Part shown: in pieces, positions 59,792-64,000 of the stretch
Position numbering within the stretch: position 1 is the stretch's first letter
Layout of the letters: each line of letters begins with the position of its first letter
Source: Thiocapsa sp.
Lineage (GTDB): Bacteria; Pseudomonadota; Gammaproteobacteria; Chromatiales; Chromatiaceae
Length of the DNA: 64,000 nucleotides
NCBI RefSeq assembly: GCF_018399035.1
Contig: NZ_CP073760.1
Span: 4,588,501-4,652,500 of the forward strand
Direction: 5' to 3'
Position numbers and translations under genes: made by a program
Notes under the pieces: generated by a model
What the model saw: only the letters and a program-made list of their open reading frames with translations
Databases searched by the model: none
Told to the model about the DNA's origin: nothing

Positions 59792-60211
59792 ATGCGTCTT
59801 TTATCCACACTTCTCGTGGCCTTCGCCTTGACCGCGGGCGGCCTCGTGGCGCCCGTCCTGGCGAGCGACGATGACCCGCTCTTCATCAACTTGACGACGG
59901 ATGACCCGCACCGCGCGAATATGGGCATCACGTTCGGGAAGAATCAGCTCGAACGCGGCCACCCCTTGACCATCTTCCTCAACGACAAGGGTGTGTTCAT
60001 CGGGGCGAAGGCGAATGCCGCGACCTTCGGCGAGCACCAAGAGAAACTGGCCGCGATGATCGGCAAGGGCGCCCTGCTTCTGGTGTGTCCCATGTGCATG
60101 AAGCACTACGGTGTCGCCGAGGCGGACCTGATCCCCGGTGCTCAGGTCGGCAACCCCGAGCTGACCGGCGGCGCACTCTTCAAGGACGATACTCGGACCT
60201 TGACCTGGTAG
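59792..60211 (+). CDS. Periplasmic DsrE-family protein
   Basis: The 139-residue precursor starts at ATG 59792 behind GAGGA and has a signal peptide, LLSTLLVAFALTAGGLVAPVLA. The mature part has the DsrE/F-like fold, with DPLFINLTTDDPHRANMGITF, HPLTIFLNDKGVFIG and the cysteine motif LLVCPMCMKHYGV. DsrE-type proteins carry persulfides or act in sulfur relay; periplasmic versions in sulfur oxidisers are poorly known. It is divergent from the Dnr-like regulator, with 388 bases between them, in which I found no clear operator. Confidence 0.8.
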   Translation: MRLLSTLLVAFALTAGGLVAPVLASDDDPLFINLTTDDPHRANMGITFGKNQLERGHPLTIFLNDKGVFIGAKANAATFGEHQEKLAAMIGKGALLLVCPMCMKHYGVAEADLIPGAQVGNPELTGGALFKDDTRTLTW

Positions 60212-60233
60212 TCGCCTTCGAAGGGCCAAGTCT

Positions 60234-60596
60234 TTGCAGGCTTTCGCCCTTCGGGCGACCACCGGCAGATCGCCGTTGCAGCTCATCGAGCGCAATTATT
60301 GGCTGCTGCCCGTGCAGGAGCGATCGGGTACCGATCTTCGGATGCACAGCGCCGTGCTCGGCCTGGATCTGCGGTTGGATGCGGGACAACGGCGCTTCCA
60401 TGATCCCGCCACCGGCGAGCCGCTGCGCAGCCATGCGGAGGCGGAGCTCGCTCGGCAGGCGGCCGAGCAGGCAAGACAAGTCGCCGAGGCGCGTGCCGAG
60501 GAGGAGTCCGGACAGCGCCGGGCGTTGAAGTTTTGGGCGGCGCGTGCGATGAGCGACGCCGAGCCGGTGAGGCCGATGATGCGCGGGTGGAAGTAG
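60234..60596 (+). pseudogene. C-terminal fragment of a Uma2-family protein
   Basis: From about residue 20 the frame reads RNYWLLPVQERSGTDLRMHS then AVLGLDLRLDAGQRRFHDPATGEPL and a helical AEAELARQAAEQARQVAEAR, the typical tail of Uma2-family proteins. The N-terminal nuclease-fold part is missing, and the last 25 residues are read antisense through a Sco1 fragment. It is a truncated remnant. Confidence 0.6.
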
Positions 60597-60775
60597 GCGG
60601 TATAGGTCGCCAGCACCTGCGGGGTATCGCGCTGCGGATCGACCGTGTGAAGATGGGCTGGATGCGATCCGCGCGACCACCCAGCCGCTTCAGGATCGCC
60701 GCGGCCTCGACCGGCGTGGTCGGGCAGATGTCGGGGCCCGTGAACCGATGCGCGCTGATGCCCCGGTATCCGTCG
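60525..60775 (-). pseudogene. Sco1/SenC fragment, frameshifted
   Basis: One minus-strand frame reads FTGPDICPTTPVEAAAILKRLGG then ADRIQPIF, and another continues VDPQRDTPQVLATYTAYFHPR and IIGLTGSASLIARAAQNF. This is the core of the copper chaperone family Sco1/SenC used in cytochrome oxidase assembly. Two extra bases near 60645-60649 break the frame, both ends are missing, and the first cysteine of the CPDIC copper motif is replaced. It is a dead fragment joined to the Uma2 remnant. Confidence 0.7.
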
Positions 60776-60794
60776 ACCGCGCTTGCCGGCCGAG

Positions 60795-61232
60795 TCAGCC
60801 CTTGCGACGCGACTTCCTGCGTTTCTCGATCGTGTCCGCCAGCACGCCGATCAAGACGCCGCCGGCTCCGATCAACATCCACAGCGGGAGCCCGATCCCG
60901 TCCCCCAGGGACACGATGCCGGCGCCTCCTTTCTCGACCGTGACGAAGGTCGCGATGATTGCCCCCACGCCCAATCGCAATGTCCAGGAGCGTGCATCCC
61001 AGACAACATGCTTCAAGGCCAGCGTCAGCACCTTGAGGAATGGCCAGGTGGCCTTGCGATCGCGGGTCAGCGCCAGCATGGCTGCCGCCTTTTTGAAGCC
61101 GCGCAAGGTCCCGTAACGAATCTCGCCCAGACCTCGCGACCAACCCAGGAGCCGGTGCTGCTCGGCCGGTGGAAGACGCAGCACGGCTTGTACGATGGCG
61201 GGTCGAGCCGCGGTTTCTTGCACTTCGGACAT
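60795..61232 (-). CDS. Small membrane protein of unknown function
   Basis: The 145-residue protein has a soluble N-terminal half (PAIVQAVLRLPPAEQHRLLGW) and two membrane segments, LRLGVGAIIATFVTVEKGG and LPLWMLIGAGGVLIGVLA, ending in a basic tail EKRRKSRRKG. The frame is intact and the amino-acid composition is protein-like. I do not recognise the family. It is surrounded by gene fragments, so it may be accessory. Confidence 0.55.
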   Translation of the reverse strand: MSEVQETAARPAIVQAVLRLPPAEQHRLLGWSRGLGEIRYGTLRGFKKAAAMLALTRDRKATWPFLKVLTLALKHVVWDARSWTLRLGVGAIIATFVTVEKGGAGIVSLGDGIGLPLWMLIGAGGVLIGVLADTIEKRRKSRRKG

Positions 61233-61521
61233 GGATCTTTCCTCATCAAGGCGTCCGGGCCGGCCGGACGACTGGCTTGCCGCCGTTACGGTTCCGCATT
61301 GGCGCGGATTCTATTCCGATTGTGCTCGCCGCGTCCCGGTCCCGTCGTGAGACGGCTGCCGCAGTCGATGGCCAGTGACGCCAGGCGGAAGCCCGACGTT
61401 CCGCGCGCGAACGCTTCCGGGGGTTGCGAACGCGTCAACGGGATCCGGACTGAGCTGCGCCGATTCTTTGGCTCAGCGAATTTCCCCCCGAAACAACTTG
61501 GCTGGATGCGTGCGCAGCTCG

Positions 61522-61794
61522 GTGCTCGGCACCGAGCTGGACGAGACGGAAGCGTCGATTCTGGCTGAGCGCATGGGGCTCGTCAGGTTGACCAACGGTG
61601 AATTACTGGTCTCCGAGGACGCGCAACGGCGCACCTTGTTTCTGCTGGCGGAGGGTCGTCTGTGCGTCTGCAAGATGGTCGGCGGGGTCGAGGAGCTGAC
61701 GGCGCTGTTGCGACACCGCACGCCCGACATCGTGCTGCTCGACATCCGCCTCCCCGATCAGGATGGATTGTCGATCGCGCGGCGTCTGCGATGT
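61522..61794 (+). pseudogene. Fused fragments of a Crp-type sensor domain and a receiver domain
   Basis: Within one frame, about 55 residues resemble the start of a cyclic-nucleotide-type sensor (SILAERMGLVRLTNGELLVSE then RRTLFLLAEGRLCVCKM), directly followed by about 35 residues from a receiver domain (RHRTPDIVLLDIRLPDQDGLS). Neither domain is complete. The junction looks like an illegitimate fusion, and the frame then runs antisense through histidine-kinase sequence. Confidence 0.6.
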
Positions 61795-62690
61795 GCTCGG
61801 ATACCGACGCGGAGGTCTCGGCGACCGGAAGCCGGATGCGCACGGTCGTGCCTTCCCCGACGCGGCTCTCGATCCGCATCTCGCCCCCGGACTGGCGGGC
61901 GAATCCAGACACCATGCTGAGCCCGAGTCCACTGCCCTTGCCGGGCGCTTTGGTGGTGAAGAAGGGTTCGCACACGCGTTCGAGGACGTCCGCGGGGATG
62001 CCGCGCCCCGTGTCCTCGACCGCGACCTCGACGGCGTCGTCACCGGCAGCCGCGGTCGTGACGCTGATCCGACCGCCGCCATCCAAGGCATCGGGGCGTT
62101 GATGACCAGATTCATGAGCGCCTTCTCGAGCTGTCCGGGGTCGACCCGCGCCCGCGGCGGGTCCGGTGCCAGCACGGCACTCAGCTCGGCGCCCTCCGCG
62201 ACGGTCACCTCGAGCAGATCCAGCATGCCGCCGACCAGCGCATTGATGTCCAGGATCTCGGGCGCGAGCCGTTGGCGCCGGGAGAAGGCGGGCGAGATCG
62301 CCGATTTCGTCCCGCCGATCCAGCGCATCCACCCGCGTCTTGAGCGCAGCGGCGATGTCGCGGCTTGCCGTTACCAGGTGCTCCGCCGCCTCGATGGTCC
62401 CAAGCTCCTGCTCGCGCAGTCGGAAGACGCCGTCGGCTTGAAGTTGGAGCTCCAGGTCGGCGATCGCTTGTGCGAACTCCGGGCGCAGTCCCGACGGGAT
62501 CCTCGGGAGCAGATCCGAAAGCTGACCGCGGGTGCGCTCGAAGGCGTCACGGAACATGCGCACCTGATCGAGGCTCGGCGACTCGGCTCCGAGCAGCAGG
62601 TCGCTGAAGGCCGAGCCTGCCAACCGCTCCGCATCCAGTGGAGGTCCCTGGGCGCCGGCAGCGTGCGCTCCATCACTGCGGCCACCCCGG
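61795..62690 (-). pseudogene. Sensor histidine kinase remnant lacking its H-box
   Basis: Two minus-strand frames together give a kinase: an N-part with SLDQVRMFRDAFERTRGQL and LDRRDEIGDLAR (HAMP-like end), LLAFSRRQRLAPEILDINALV, the N-box LEKALMNLVINA, and after a one-base loss at the G run 62093-62096 the boxes VEDTGRGIPADVLERV, FFTTKAPGKGSGLGLSMV and GGEMRIESRVGEGT. The phosphorylatable His box, which should precede LLAFSRRQ, is absent. The gene has an internal deletion and a frameshift, so it is dead. Confidence 0.7.
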
Positions 62691-62697
62691 CACGGGT

Positions 62698-62806
62698 CTC
62701 CAACCACGAAGTCAGCGTCTTTGCTGACGACGATACGATCCTCGCGGCACGCCAGCGCGGTGATGTCGGCATCCCGCGTCCGATTTTGCTCGGGGGCCTT
62801 GTTCAT
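62698..62806 (-). pseudogene. DUF5615 (PIN-like toxin family) fragment
   Basis: A short stretch, NRTRDADITALACREDRIVV then SKDADFVVG, matches the C-terminal core of DUF5615 PIN-like proteins (usual form DADI...A..E.R.VVTKDADF). The N-terminal half and the terminal part are missing; it reads on into histidine-kinase sequence. No antitoxin gene is visible. Confidence 0.5.
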
Positions 62807-62823
62807 TATCCCGGCCACCGCCA

Positions 62824-64000
62824 TCAGGCCGCGACCGGCATCAGATAGGGCAGTTTCGGCGGGCGTGGCCGTCGGCGTCGCGGTCGCGGCGGCAAGGGCA
62901 CACGCAGTAGTAGCTCCTCGAACAGTGCGGGATGTGTCCGCCCGAAGAAGCGCTCGGCGGCGGTCGTGCCGTCGGGACGGCGGATGTGGAAGTTGTGCAC
63001 GGCGGTGAGCGCGGCGAGCCTGCGGTCGCTCAAGCGATGACGCCCGTGATGATGCAGCGACAGTTGGCCGTTGCGTCCTTCCACACAGGAGCTGCTGCGT
63101 TGGAACAGATCGGCGCAAGCGCCGGCGACCTGTTCGACCCGAGCGCTGTCCTCGGGCGCGAGACGCTGCAGCGGATGATCGGCGCGCCGCAGGACGTCGA
63201 GCAACGCGGTACTCGCCGCCTGCACGCGGTGTCGGGTCTCGGCCGCGGTGCTGCGGGCGGCGACGCGCTCGAGGTAGATGCCGGGGATGAGCTGCTCGAG
63301 GACCGCCGCTTCCAGCTCCGGGGATAGTGCGAGGGCCTCGACCCTGGCGGTCACGGTGGCGAAGAAGAACGCGAGCGTGGCGAGCCACTGCACGGTCAGG
63401 CGCTCGGCCTTGGCGAGGCGTTCGCGAGCGCGCTCGGGCAGCTCGGCGGCCTCGGCCAATCCCTTCAGGCGCGTCCAGACGTCGGTGAAGCGCGCCGCCA
63501 CACGCTCCACCGGCTGGGTCTGTCCATCCACCGGATCATACGGGTGATACAGCACGCCGAGCTCGCGGATCAATGCGCGCGCCTCGCTCTGCCGCTCCCG
63601 TGCGCGGTCGCGTTCGGCTTCCACGGCGACCAGCGCGCTCAGGGCGGCGCCAATGCGGGTCTCGAAGTCGGGCGGACGCCCGAGCGGGCGCGGCACGCGC
63701 GCCTCGAACGCCTGCTGCGCCGCGCGCTCGGCCTCCCAGTGTCTCTGCGCGGCGGCGACGCCGGCTTCGGCCTGGCGCAGATCGCGCGCCAACGCCAAGG
63801 ACGTGGCTTTGGAGACCTCGTGTTGGCCGTGAAAGAGGTCCGGGGAGTGGTGGGCACCGAAATCCGCCTCGGCATGCCGACGCAGCGCCTTGGCCTCGTC
63901 GGCGGTGCTCTGGATCACCTCCACGGCAAGCCCCGTGCAGGCGTCCTGAAGCGCCGCCGTCCAGGTCGCCGCGGTGCGATCCGCGGCGTATTGCTCCAGG
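62824..64000 (-). CDS. DUF6399 transposase-like protein (N-terminus outside the window)
   Basis: The frame is open to the right window edge (LEQYAADRTAATWTAALQ precedes the first ATG at 63924), so at least 391 residues are coded here and the start is outside. The N-terminal visible half is helical and charged (HSPDLFHGQHEVSKATSLALAR). The C-terminal part has the DUF6399 signature SSCVEGRNGQLSLHHHGRHRLSD then RRLAALTAVHNFHIRRPDGTT and AAERFFGRTHPALFE. Members occur in many copies in phototrophs and are annotated as transposase-like, though I know of no shown activity. Terminal inverted repeats could not be checked. Confidence 0.65.
   Translation of the reverse strand, partial: LEQYAADRTAATWTAALQDACTGLAVEVIQSTADEAKALRRHAEADFGAHHSPDLFHGQHEVSKATSLALARDLRQAEAGVAAAQRHWEAERAAQQAFEARVPRPLGRPPDFETRIGAALSALVAVEAERDRARERQSEARALIRELGVLYHPYDPVDGQTQPVERVAARFTDVWTRLKGLAEAAELPERARERLAKAERLTVQWLATLAFFFATVTARVEALALSPELEAAVLEQLIPGIYLERVAARSTAAETRHRVQAASTALLDVLRRADHPLQRLAPEDSARVEQVAGACADLFQRSSSCVEGRNGQLSLHHHGRHRLSDRRLAALTAVHNFHIRRPDGTTAAERFFGRTHPALFEELLLRVPLPPRPRRRRPRPPKLPYLMPVAA

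Overview
The window is GC-rich gammaproteobacterial chromosome. Gene content points to a purple sulfur bacterium (Chromatiaceae, probably near Thiocapsa): a hoxFUYH NiFe-hydrogenase locus whose HoxF carries a fused NuoE-like domain (the layout known as Hox2 in Thiocapsa roseopersicina), a DsrC/TusE paralogue, a periplasmic DsrE-like protein and a gammaproteobacterial LexA box. The genus is an inference, since no rRNA gene or taxonomic marker was searched. I saw no tRNA, rRNA or CRISPR array.

Layout. 1-12876 (minus strand) is a Wsp-like chemosensory operon: a receptor with a periplasmic sensor, CheB, CheR-TPR, a CheA-REC hybrid, a CheY-like receiver, an HPt-REC-REC-GGDEF diguanylate cyclase and two CheW-type proteins, then a decayed EAL gene and a PAS/GAF sensor cut by the window edge. 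12.9-18.0 kb holds malQ, a DsrC-like gene, a PDZ remnant, hsp20, a YchJ protein and a Uma2-family gene. 18.2-23.1 kb is the hydrogenase operon hoxF-hoxU-hoxY-hoxH. 23.3-34.8 kb carries a frameshifted methyltransferase, an orphan ParA-like ATPase, ftsK, lolA, rarA, a host-attachment family protein, a DUF1841 protein, divergent nth/lexA, a LysM protein with a frameshifted signal peptide, and a TrpB2-type gene. 35.4-45.2 kb (minus) is the housekeeping block ndk-rlmN-pilW-rodZ-hisS-yfgM-bamB-der, ending in a secreted beta-helix protein. 45.4-56.3 kb carries a DHH phosphoesterase, a 5'-nucleotidase, a NYN-domain protein, a compact ExbB/ExbD/ExbD/TonB system, an L,D-transpeptidase, ampG and a membrane protein. 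56.3-60.2 kb holds maeB (malic enzyme plus PTA domain), a Crp/Fnr regulator and the DsrE-like gene. 60.2-64 kb is a graveyard of gene pieces (Uma2, Sco1/SenC, Crp-N, receiver, histidine kinase, DUF5615) next to a DUF6399 transposase-like gene.

The most unusual feature is a dispersed bipartite repeat, seen as three full copies, one truncated copy and one solo module. A full copy has two 82-83 bp modules, each bounded by inverted AAACCGCG / CGCGGTTT ends and separated by an AT-rich spacer of about 25 bp. One copy lies inside the hydrogenase operon between hoxY and hoxH, followed by about 13 heptamers that end at the hoxH ribosome-binding site. For three neighbouring genes (hoxY, the tonB-like gene and the DsrC-like gene) the stop codon falls in the terminal bases of a copy. 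Several other tandem microsatellites (6, 7 and 12 bp units) sit in intergenic gaps inside operons. Three frames are broken at short G/C runs, so either slippage-prone tracts or sequencing errors need to be sorted out.
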